Assembly: GCA_020086605.1 (NCBI GenBank)
Contig: JACBWW010000021.1
Coordinates: 4,194,711-4,258,710, forward strand
Direction of reading: 5' to 3'
DNA from: Lanius collurio
Taxonomy: Eukaryota; Chordata; Aves; Passeriformes; Laniidae
Length of the DNA stretch: 64,000 bases
Shown in pieces: positions 53,601-64,000 of this stretch. The translations under genes and the position numbers were made by a program. The notes under the pieces are model-generated. The model worked only from the letters and a program-made list of their open reading frames with translations. It searched no databases and was not told the DNA's origin. Each line of letters starts with the position of its first letter. The first letter of the stretch is position 1.

Positions 53601-55608
53601 TTTAAAGTGTTTCTGGAATGTTATCTGGGTTTGCAGATTAAAGGAGATGGGCTGATTGCTTATTAATGGGACTTTGTAATTAACTTTTCACAAAATCCCA
53701 GTTTGGAATGAATTGAATTTCATACAGCACAAATATAGTATTTTCTCCTCCCCAACCCAAGAGTTCCAATTCCTTTTAGGCTTTCCATTTCTTGTGCATC
53801 TTTACTGTAGGAAGAGTGTCGATGTGATGAAGGAAAATATTTTAGCAGTCAAATTGAGAATGGACTGCAACATTAACTAGTGTTTCTCAGTGAGCCAAAA
53901 TGGACTAACTCTAATAGAGCCAAAAGGTATCTGAAATTCCCCAGGAAACATCTCATGCTGGTTTTCTAGTGTGTGTTGTTGCGAAAGAAAGCAGTTCAGT
54001 TTTGGAGTGGTATATAAAAGCTATTCATAGCTATTAATGATGTATTCATCAGTCTGTATATTTACTCTAGCATATTTTTACAGTTAAAAGCAAAAGCTAT
54101 GTATTACCAACTCTGTAAAGTGTAGAGAAGGCTGGAGGCTGTACAGCCCTGAGCTGTGTCAGAATGACTTCTCAAAGTAGTTTTCAGCAGTGTTTTCTTA
54201 CTGGCTCATGTGTAACAGAACCTTTTGGTAACGGAGCTGCTGACCTTGGACAGACCTTTCCATTGGCAAAGTCCTTCTGTCACATGCTAGTCTTGTAGAG
54301 CAAAGAGACAAAGACATACTTTTATCCCACTGGTAATCATCAGCTGGACAGTTCTCATACACTGACATGGGAACCTTGCCACTGAATTAAGTGGGACCAT
54401 GATACCTTCAGTGAGACCAGTATGTTACAGCACTTGTGCTGCAAAACATGAGGGTTGGAGTATGAATACTTCTGCATCCTTGGGCTTGGGATTTGAGATA
54501 ATGGAAAAATTTGAAGCCAAATAACGCAAAACTGAAGTGATTATTTGGAAGGTGCTTTTTTTGCATGTTGTATCTTGAGAACCTAATTGAAAGAAGCTGG
54601 TTGCTACCCAGCTCTGTAGCCTCAACAAGAGGCAATTGCAATGCAATCTGTTGAGAACGAGGTGTCAGTAGTTCAAATTAAAATTCAGCTTAATACAGGA
54701 TTGAAAAATACAATGCTTGAAAATGTGTTAGTTTTGAAATACAGTGTATGATGAACTTCAATTGACATAATCTGGTAATGTTTGTAACTCAAGGAACAGT
54801 TTGTTTCTGGGGGAGTTGTCCGAGTATGGAGTCATGTGGGTTTGGGATTCAGTCCAGGAAAAGGTACCAGACACTGCCTGCCATTGCTGACTTTTGGGGG
54901 TTCTGAGGTGTCCTAAGGGAAGGTAGATACTTCCAAGTTTGGCAAGGCTCCAAACATTTTTTTTCTTACGTGTATGCTATTTGCTACAAAAACGTTTGTT
55001 TCATAGTGAGTTTATTTCAGTGCTAATTGTAAAGCTCATTACAGTTCCTTCAAGGAATATATAATGTATTTCAGTTTTGTTTTTCACTGAGTTAAGTCAT
55101 TTCAGCCACTAAATGAGATAGAGACATCTTTGGATCAAATCCATTTTTCCTGCTTTCTGTAAAATGATACTCTGCTATTTTTAGCATCTTCTATTAGCAC
55201 ATGCCAGTATACACAATTCATGATTAAAATAAAAGTTTCAGATTAATATGTTTTTAAACAAAAGTCCAAGGGATGTTGATAGCACTCTTGTGAATATTGA
55301 TGTGCCTGAACATGAATATGGTTTTAAGGAATTTGTTGTATGAAAACAACAGGGTCTGATACTAATGGGGCTGTGGAAAGGTGCTCAGAAAACCATTTTT
55401 ATTCAGTATTCCCTGCAGCAGATAACATTCAAACAGTACATCTCATGATGAAAGATTGTTAGCAGCTCTTGAACAAAATAACATTTTGAAATCACTTTAG
55501 AGATTCAAATTTACAGCAAATAAAGGCGTTAGATTAGAACACTGGCAGGGAATTTCGAAGACAAACATTGCTAGAGGCACTGCTGTGATCGTGTGAAGAG
55601 CTTTATAA

Positions 55609-55622
55609 TATATATATATATA
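55609..55622. repeat. Short (TA)n microsatellite
   Basis: Seven TA units after GCTTTATAA. A minor simple repeat. Confidence 0.85.
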
Positions 55623-56542
55623 CTCATTGATTTCCTTCATGTGGGGCTTATTAGATCAACTAATATACTTCAAAATATACTTTTTAAAATTGCTGTTAAT
55701 GATTTTTTTATTTTTTTCTACAAGATTAAAGGTTTCTGTGCAAAAAAGCTGCAATGAATGCTATATAGTAATATGGAGGACAGGATGCACACTGGAATTT
55801 TCAGGGCTTGGAATGAACTTTATACAAGGGATCTGCTTATAATAAACTTCTCTTCCAGTGCTTCAGTGTGCCTTGGGCTCAGTGGCTCTCCCACTGCATG
55901 AGAATTGTCAGTGCTCCATTGATAATTCTTACATTTCTGTTCAAAACCAAAATCTGCAATTTCTCATTTGAGTTTATGGAATGCTGTAACCCAAAGCTAT
56001 TCTATTATATATGTTTATTGTGATGAACTTGTGAGACCTCACCCACCAAGGACTTGAACATTGCATTAATCATTGAGTGCATCCCTGTATGTGTCAGTGC
56101 ATCAGGGTTGGAGGGTCTCTCTTGCATCTGTGGCTTCCTGAATGCATTAATTAAAAAAAAAAAGTAATTACAATATCTGGATAAGAGTAACTATTTTTTT
56201 TTGCCTTTTGTTCTTTATACTCTTGACTATTCTCTGCTGGAGTTAAACAACAAAGATATTTCTTAGTACAGCCAACAATATGCTCCAAGCTGTGGAGAAA
56301 AGATTTAACGAATCACTTCTTAAATAAACTGAAATTAGGACACAGCAAGTTCAAACCATAAGGAAGCTTCAGAGTAAATTATTGGCGTCTGAAGAGGCAA
56401 TTACAACTCAAGCAGAACATTTTGAATAATGTTCCTAAGAAATGCTTTTTATGATTAGGTATCGTGATAAAGCTGTTGTGTCCCTGTTTTCTGAATGCTG
56501 AACTGGAGAGTCAGGAAATACTACACAGGAAGAGGAATGATT

Positions 56543-56556
56543 GGGGGGGGGGGGGG
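56543..56556. repeat. Poly-G tract (14 bases)
   Basis: Fourteen consecutive G residues in an otherwise mixed intron. Homopolymer G this long is unusual in vertebrate introns and prone to length variation and sequencing error. Confidence 0.9.
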
Positions 56557-57869
56557 AAGTTGGAAAATCTTTGCACATCAAGCATTCCTATAAAAGCACG
56601 TAACTGGCAATATAAATTGGGAACTCTTGGTTATTGGCTTCTACCTTATCACTTTGTCTTCACTCAGTCTTGTCCTTCAGTGCTTCAGATTGAATATTTG
56701 GTCAAATATTTTCTGACTTTACCAGTTGGCCATTAACAGACGCTTTAAAAAATTTTGGGCCACCTCAGAAGTTTCAGTACAATGTCAGTTTTAGAAGAGA
56801 CCTGATGAGCAGAGAAGATTCTGACTTTTTCCGCTTAATTCAGTTTAGTTAGCTAGCATTGTTAGTTGTAGATATATTGATTCTCTGAATAATGATTTTA
56901 ATTAATTGCTCTTTAGGTGGCCATGCCTTAATTCAAAATCAACACAGTTCTCCTAAGAGATTTGTCTTTCTCACCAGGGATTTAAAAACAGCCCTGATAC
57001 TGAAGTGTCTGATGCTGACCTATCCAGGAAAGTGCTTTTCCATGACTGTTATTTTACACACAGAAGCCCAGGGTCTGATCAGACAAACATGCACTTTTTA
57101 GCAGCTCCCCAGTTCAGTGCCTGTGACCTAATTGCTGACAGATTCCCTTCAGGACTTATGTTTAGACTGAGTAAGTTGCATTTCCTTGAGCTGAAAAGTG
57201 TGGTATGGTGGTCAGTTGGTTATGGCTAAATGTGTTTAAATGATGGGTTTTGATAATTTCGTGGTCTTCCTCTGCAAACTGCAGTTTCAGTATATGTGGG
57301 GCCTACAGCTTGCTCTGCCATTAAGGGGTGTTAATTACCTTTACCATAGCCAGTCTAGCTACCACATCTGTTTGAGGGGTTCAAGGCAATGGTGGAGAGG
57401 TAGAGGGGTCTCTGTTTTATGCCTGGAGCTGTCAGGAATCTTAGAAGCATATTCTGGCAAAAAAGTTCTGGATCAGCCTGAATTTGAATCTTGCTCTTCG
57501 TGGTTGTATTCCTGTGTCTGCTGATAATGTATGTATGGATAAGCTACCAGGGAGAATTAAGAGTAACACGAGTTTGCTTCTAATGCAAAAGGGTTAAAAA
57601 CTAGTAGGAGACAGTATAGCAAGGCAAATAAAGTTGTGTAATATTCCCTTTCTAACATTTCTCGCCTGTAGTTCATTATTAGGTTGCCTGGTTCTCCCTG
57701 TACACACACTTATTCTATATCCTTTCAATTATTGTCCTTAAAATAGTTTCAAAATAATTTTCTGAGGGGAGTGTTTCTTTCACTAAATAAATGTCCATCT
57801 TACTGCAGCCAACATGTGTTACTTGGCAGGGATGATCACTTACTAAAGCCCTCGAAGCTGTTAAGACTT

Positions 57870-57955
57870 TGGCTGAAATTCAGCCCTGGTGTTAATGAAT
57901 TCAACTCCACTGAATTCAAGTTGCACAAGCATCTTACCTGGTGTAATGACCTCTA
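57870..57955. repeat. Ancient amniote interspersed repeat fragment
   Basis: The segment contains ATTCAGCCCTGGTGTTAATG, GAATTCAACTCCACTGAATT and CTTACCTGGTGTAATGAC. It resembles, from memory, the 'attcagccctggtgtaa..tcaactccattgaattcaatggagtt' class of old repeats shared across amniotes. An internal GAATTCAA...GAATTCAAG direct repeat is visible. Family name not assigned. Confidence 0.55.
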
Positions 57956-60215
57956 GTCTGAACAGAATATATCCAGGACATTATTCTTTGCTGACCATAT
58001 ATTTTTTCAATACTAGTGTTGCTTAAATAATTACAATTGAGTTTCTGGCAGGGTTATCTTATGATAGTAAATTCCAAGGTGACCTTTTCCATTCTGGCTT
58101 CATTAAATAGCCAGCTGGTATCTAACACTCTGCATAGTGGTCTGTAGGGTTCCAGGCACATTTTGAAAACATACAAAAGAAATAATGGAACTCTCTCAAA
58201 AGCTAGTTTATTCCTTGTTACAAATTAGGTGGCAAATCTTAAAAAAAAAGTCCGAAAAGACAGACTTTGCTACTCATCTGTGTGATGGGAAATACTCTTT
58301 CTTCTGGCCTTAAGTTAAGCCTTGATGGCTGGGTTAACTTGTGTATCACAGCTTTCCACCACTGTCTTACAAAACAGCTCCTGCTGGTCACTGCCCATCA
58401 GTGTTTTCACTTAGGAGCTTCAAAATTAGTTTCCCCTTGTTTGCTGAGGGGCAGGGGCTTCAAGGGATAGCCCTGACTTGGGGTGCTGAGCAAGAAGTTC
58501 CTTGCCTGGGGGGCTCATCACTTTCCATCTAGCCTGAATCTCTGGGAGAATTCTTCATGTTGCTGTTTTTCCAGGTAAATGTCTTCTTGGCCTTTATCCT
58601 CTGCATCTTGAAGAAGAATATGAATGTTTCTTTCCAGCTGCCTGGGCTGGCTGTGCTTTTTGGCTCATACCTGCTCATTGGTGGCAGTGGTCATGACCAG
58701 TTTTTAAACCCATGGAAATCACGTTTTCATTTCCTGTGTTTCCTAGTTGTGTCATCAAATGACAGAGGTGGTGTTACCTTTTTTTACCCTTTGTCTGTAG
58801 GCATTGTTCTTATAAAAACAGCACTTGCTACAACAGAGCAGCAGCTGAAGCCTGCTGTTGCTTTGATGATCTGCCCTGAAAATACATCATCTGAACAGCA
58901 GCCAGCATCAATGAGTCCCACTGAGGTGCTTGTTTCATAAGTTCTGTATTAAAGGAGTGGATTTTTTTCTTTCTCATGAAATAGGGAAAGGCTGCTTTGA
59001 AAGGCAGGGAGATGGATAAAGAGAAATATGCAAAACAGTGAGAGGAAACTCAGAAAGGCTGGTTGTTCAGTTTGACTTGTAAAGCACCCAGCAATCTGGT
59101 TGCTTATATAACTTTGCAAACCACCTTGGCATGGAAGCCTCTGGAGAACTGGCTCTGCAAGATTTTCAGTATTTCCTGCTTCTTGTCAGACCCCAGAATC
59201 TTTAATTTCAGCCTTTCTCACAGTGTTTTGATTAGACTTCTGTTTCCAGTTATGGACAGAACCAAAGAACTTGAATGCAAAAATTTCAAAGAAGATGCAT
59301 TAAAACATGAAAGAGATGGGCTGTTTGAAAAGTTTTTATTAATCTGAACCCAGTTAATGGGACTTTTTTAGATCTCGAAGCTTTAGCTTTTGTCTTCTAG
59401 CTGATGACCAAACCACCAAGTAGTTTCCACGGAAACACTCATTTGAAGGGTGCACAGTGTTTGGAATATCAGCACATTGTTCAAGGCTTCTTAGAAGACC
59501 TAGGCTCTCTGAACAGTGGGTGCTGATGGAGCACCTTTGGAGCGTGCAGTTCATGGCACTGACCACTGTCCTGTAACATGAATTCTCCTCTCACTAATGC
59601 AGCTGACTCTCTGCTTTCACTCCATTCTTCCTTTGTCTCTAAGAAGGCCTACAAGGGGCTGTCTTGGAAATGTCATTTATTCTTTGGAAGTCATTAGATT
59701 TGGGAGTTGATTACAATCCATCATATGTAATCTATTGCTCAGTTGTGTTTTACCTGGAGTAAACACTACTTTATAAAGTTGTTATCAAGGTGTAGTCATT
59801 GGTCTGATACAGTACTATTCTCCTTTTCTTACAAATTTTAATTCTAAATTAATTTTATTCTCTGACTTAGCTGTGCATAAAGAATGACCAGTCAGTCCAA
59901 ATTCATAAACTATCCATAGGCAAATTCCCAAATCTCGTGAAGACACAATTCTTTCCTTTCATGCCAAGAGGAGAAGTTGTTACTAATTTAAATAGTTGTT
60001 CAAATGCTACACGACAAAACTTAAGAAAAAATGGTTGAGAACCTGGTTTCAATTGTGATAGATATTTCTGTGCAACATTCTCTGATTCCCTAATCTTATT
60101 TTATTCTGAACAAAATTCTCTTTTGGATAGCAAAAAACCTTTCTTTGTTCCTTAAGCATCCCTTGATCTAGTCAGATAGAATGTGTTCTTACGTCTTTGA
60201 TTCTGTAAAAGAAAC

Positions 60216-60228
60216 TTTTTTTTTTTTT
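60216..60228. repeat. Poly-T tract (13 bases)
   Basis: Thirteen T residues after GTAAAAGAAAC. No attached minus-strand retroelement body was recognised. Confidence 0.85.
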
Positions 60229-63200
60229 GCTGTTTCTTCTCTTATTTCCCTTTGAACTGCTTGGTTTCGACATTTTTGGGTTTTACCCTTTTTAAAATCT
60301 CTTTTAGTAAAATAATCACCCAGTAGAAATTCTACATGATTAGTGGCTTCATGGTTGGATCCAATAAAGAGATTTCATCTGCAGAGAATATTTTTATATT
60401 GCAGCATTAAATTCCAAAAGAAATCCAAGTCTTTTCTAATAGACAATATATATGGGGATTTAAAACTTGATTTATAGACTGTATGATTAAGTTAGTCAAG
60501 GGAGATTAAACTTTATCCTTTATTTCTTAACTTGCCCGGTGTCTTTGTTTTCTATTGAATATTACTTCAAACACTTTGTGTCAGAAGAATTTGGGTGCTT
60601 AGAAGCACTACAGACCCAGTCTCCCTTTCATATTTGTACCCATGGCAGCAGTAGTTACCCACAGTCATAACTCCATTTTTTTAATACCAAACGACTGTAA
60701 TTCTGAAAATGCTGGGAGTGGGCTTGAGAGATGTGGGTCAGGTGAATGTCTGCTATGAGATTATGGCTGGTTTTTAATGAGCTGCCTGGCAAAGGTTACC
60801 AGTTTGCACAGCTAATCTGGCATGGCTTAGGGACCCCACGACAGAACAACTGAGTATCTGGTGACCACTGATAACCATGAAGTGCTAGGGAAGGGTTTTC
60901 ATGGCATCACAGTTCAGCTGCAGCTGTTGTGCATTGGGGTTAATCCTTAGTCCATCTCCTTCACCCATTCCCCCACATCAGCTCTTCTGTGGAAGAGAAC
61001 ACAGAGCCTTGAGGCAGCTTGCTGGCACCTGGTGTGGTTACTGTGGCACGAGGGGTCCTCCACACCTGTCAAACCTTCTGCAGGACCACAGCAAGGAACC
61101 CCTGAATGTAACTTCAACTAAGGATTCTCTGGAGGAGTTCCACGGAAATCATGGGAGGTGAGCCTCAGGGAGAAGCAAGAGCAGAACTGTTCTTTGGGCA
61201 GCATGAGAACATTTAAATGATAAGCCATAAGCTATACCAGAGCTTGGGAAAACTTGGAAAAGAGATATGTTTTTATTGGTGAAATGAGGCCTTGTCATTA
61301 CGATTACTTTGAAGGACCTAAGGCAACAACACCTTAGTGTATAATGTGTCTGCAGATGTTCAGTCAGACTGCAGAATAAAGATTCCTTCAGTGAGTGGAA
61401 TTAAAAGTTTACTGTTGAATTTCTGTCATAACACTTCATCATTCTCTTCTGGGCTCATACTGCAGAGGACTGGGGGAACTGAATTTTCCTCAAGTTTCTG
61501 GCACAGCTAGAAGAGGTTGTTCTATATTCAGAATGATAGTTCCTCAGATTTTTTGATTGTTCTTACAAAATACTTTTTCTTTCCTTCCCCAAGCCTAATT
61601 ACCATAGGGGAAGACCAAGTCATGGAAATTTGTTTGGTTTGAGCTTAAATTTATGAACACACATTACCTTTCTTCAGTTGTCTTCTGCCAATTAAAAAAC
61701 CCAACAAAACTGAGAAGCATGATGCAGTTCTTAAATCTGTGTCAAGAGGTTGTCACTTTTCAGCATCAAAATCTTCTGTTGCATTTTTAGCAAAGCAGAT
61801 TCTTGAAGAAAAGTCTCCCATGTGTCAGTTGAAACAAAAGCACGTAGTCTTAAGAACTTGTGGTTTCATCTGACTTTATCTGTTGATACAGTGAGAAATC
61901 AATTTTTCCTCTAACCCTTGCCTCACTAAATAGCACATCATAGTTCATCCCTGAAGCTTTTGAGTCTCTAGTTCAGAAGAGCTGCTCGTGGATTGTTTTA
62001 AAACTGTTCATGGAGTCCTAATGAGCACCAGATCTAGTTTGTTGTTCTGCCAGCAGTTAGCTCTTATTAGAGGGAGAGAGCTATTTTGCATTGAAACTTC
62101 AAAGTTTGTGAGTTACTTTAAGCAAGGGTCCACTGCTTTGTGAATGAAACAGAGGATTCCTTCCACATGCCTGTTAGTGTGAGCTCAGTTCTGAGCAGTT
62201 GTGCAGATTTTGAGGAACTACAAAGGAAAATTACAGAATTTGATTCTGCTCTGTTTTTGAAGAAGTGTCACATTTGTAATTTAGTATGTTGCCATGAACG
62301 TTATAGATAGTATTATTTATAAAGATAAACATGGGAAAGTCTCTTACTGTGTTTGGGTCAACATTGAATTAGCTTGTTCTGGCAGTGGCCCTTGGGAGTG
62401 TTCTGTCATGGCAAAAATCTGTGTTATGTCTTTAGCATCTCCACTGCATACATTATTGAAGCAAAGGTGAAATCAAATGGAATCATTTTGTTCCTACCTT
62501 GGAATATGTCTAAAGGCTGAGGAGGAAGAGACAGGGAGTGTGGAGTGAGATGGAAGCATTTGTGTTTTATTTCAGTGTCATCCCTACTGCAGATGTAGCA
62601 ATAGAAATTGGACACTTTCCTGGAGGTGAAGTGATGAAGGCTTTTTTCAGTCTTTTACCTTCATCACTTGTTTTAAGCAGAAAACAATGGTAATTTGATC
62701 TATGAGGTCTAACCCAAATCAGGCACGATGGAATGCAGCTAAGCTTCAAAATTAGGTACATGCATCTCCACTGGCCTTAACTCTGCAGGTGCAGGGGAGT
62801 ACTCTGTAAAGAAGCTTAGAGACCCTCAGCTCTGCTTAGTGTTAAAGTGTTAATAAGCTGTCTGTCAGATTGTAAGGTGTCAAAATATGAACCTCAGAGT
62901 GCTGCATGTTAGAACACAGGAATATTGTGACAGTGCTCATAGACTTGATTACACAGTGATGTTATAAAATTCTTGGTATTTCCTTTGTGTATTTTGTGTA
63001 TGCTACTGAGATGCAGATTTTCCTGATGAACTTGGTTTCATAACTAGTGGTCTAATGCTGTTTTCTTTTCCCTTGGTTGAATTGTGTCATTTTAATGTAC
63101 AATGTTTGAATTTTCATTCTGTCTTAGATGTGGAATGAATTAACACTGGACTGTAAGTTTATATGAGCAGATTATGCTCATCTGTGAGTCATCTGTTGCT

Positions 63201-64000
63201 GTGGTCTTATCATTGGTACAGCATTGTTTATGTAGAGTCAAATTTCTGTTGGGTTTAGCTTTTATCAAGAACTGATATCTGTTCTGCATCACCACCCACC
63301 TGGGCTTTTTCTTCTCTCCTCCAGTACAAAGCAGCCATCCTGTGGCTTTGTTCCCTTGAAAACCAGAAAAAAGCCTTTAATTTCCGAGTTGCCGTTCTTA
63401 CCTCTTGTTCTTCTCTCCTAAGGCAGTTCAGTGCCACCACTTGCAAGGGTGAAATTTCTCTCACTAATTGTGCAGAATAATGCAGTAGTGGAATTCACTA
63501 GCTCTGCATAAGTGCTGACTCTGGCAACATAGAACCTTTAAAACACACTCTATAGGTTTTCAAGCAAATGTTTAATGTCAATAGTAATGTGTGTAATTGG
63601 TCTGAGTTACTGAAGTCCAGATTCTGTTTTGGCATGTTGTATATCAGATAAATTATGGTAATCTTCTACAAAGCCTTGGATTTCAAATCAAAGATGAGAG
63701 TGAGGTGCTACCAAAGGTGCTGCTTATTTGCATACCCAGCAGAAATGACGGAATGGAATTAAATGTTTATTTAGAACCTCTTGGCTGTCCTGATGATCCA
63801 TCTTTCACAGAGTCCACAGCCATGGACTAGAAATGATCTTCTGAGGGAATGCAATAACAGGCCAGAGCTTTCATCTCCTGCATGGTTTAGCATTCATAAT
63901 ATGTATGAGCAGAAGCAGAGCTGCCCAGCTTTCTTGGTCTTTGAAAAGCTCCCAGACTTCAGTAGATCATAAAGATATTCCAGAAGTATTTCAAGACACT

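Larger units (their letters stand above)
50650..64000 (+). other. THSD4: Next THSD4 intron, 5' part
   Basis: Sequence from donor GTAAGT (50650) to the window end. The next spacer exon should begin with the completion of an Ala codon followed by 'LRS'-like sequence, and I did not find one. The stretch holds a (TA)n tract, a 14-base G run, one ancient interspersed repeat, poly-T and otherwise unremarkable AT-rich DNA. Open frames at 51468-51812 and 58557-58940 show no recognisable domain. Confidence 0.6.

Noticed and set aside
58557..58940. 127-codon plus-strand frame starting with a hydrophobic segment
   Set aside because: The hydrophobic start could mimic a signal peptide, but there is no good donor in phase, no family similarity and no conserved cysteine pattern.

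Overview
The window reads as a vertebrate, almost certainly avian, nuclear genome segment. It is AT-leaning and nearly all non-coding, with isolated exon-like islands bounded by consensus splice sites. It carries several remnants of the CR1 LINE family, two of them ending in the 3' tail typical of birds (accurate to 'ccattctatgattct'). No bacterial, phage, CRISPR, rRNA or tRNA signal was seen. The long open frames scattered through the window mostly show no family similarity, splice context or coding character, and I treat them as chance.

One gene is recognisable, on the + strand: THSD4 (thrombospondin type-1 domain-containing 4, also called ADAMTSL6), a secreted extracellular-matrix protein of the ADAMTS-like family that associates with fibrillin-1 microfibrils. 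The certain exon is 50445-50649 (205 nt, enters in phase 0, leaves after one base of a codon). It encodes the end of the ADAMTS-type cysteine-rich module and the start of the spacer module.

A second, probable exon is 13460-13531. It starts with an ATG, encodes a near-perfect 19-residue signal peptide followed by five residues, and ends at a GTAAGC donor exactly in phase 0. It can therefore be joined in frame to the 50445 exon. I infer that it is the alternative first coding exon of the short THSD4 form, which would lack the N-terminal thrombospondin repeat and most of the cysteine-rich module. The sequence just upstream (about 12890-13459) is the candidate internal promoter and 5' UTR.

Layout: 1-12889 is presumed intron of the long transcript, with a (TA)n/(CA)n microsatellite and a GC-richer block at 4500-5640. 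12890-13531 is the candidate internal promoter and first exon. 13532-50444 is a roughly 37 kb intron with one sense CR1 tail, one antisense CR1 reverse-transcriptase relic, a second sense CR1 tail, an ancient palindromic repeat, a 38-bp inverted-repeat pair, small tandem duplications and a CpG/E-box patch. 50650-64000 is the start of the next intron, with a 14-G run and another ancient repeat. The next spacer exon was not found and should lie beyond the right edge.
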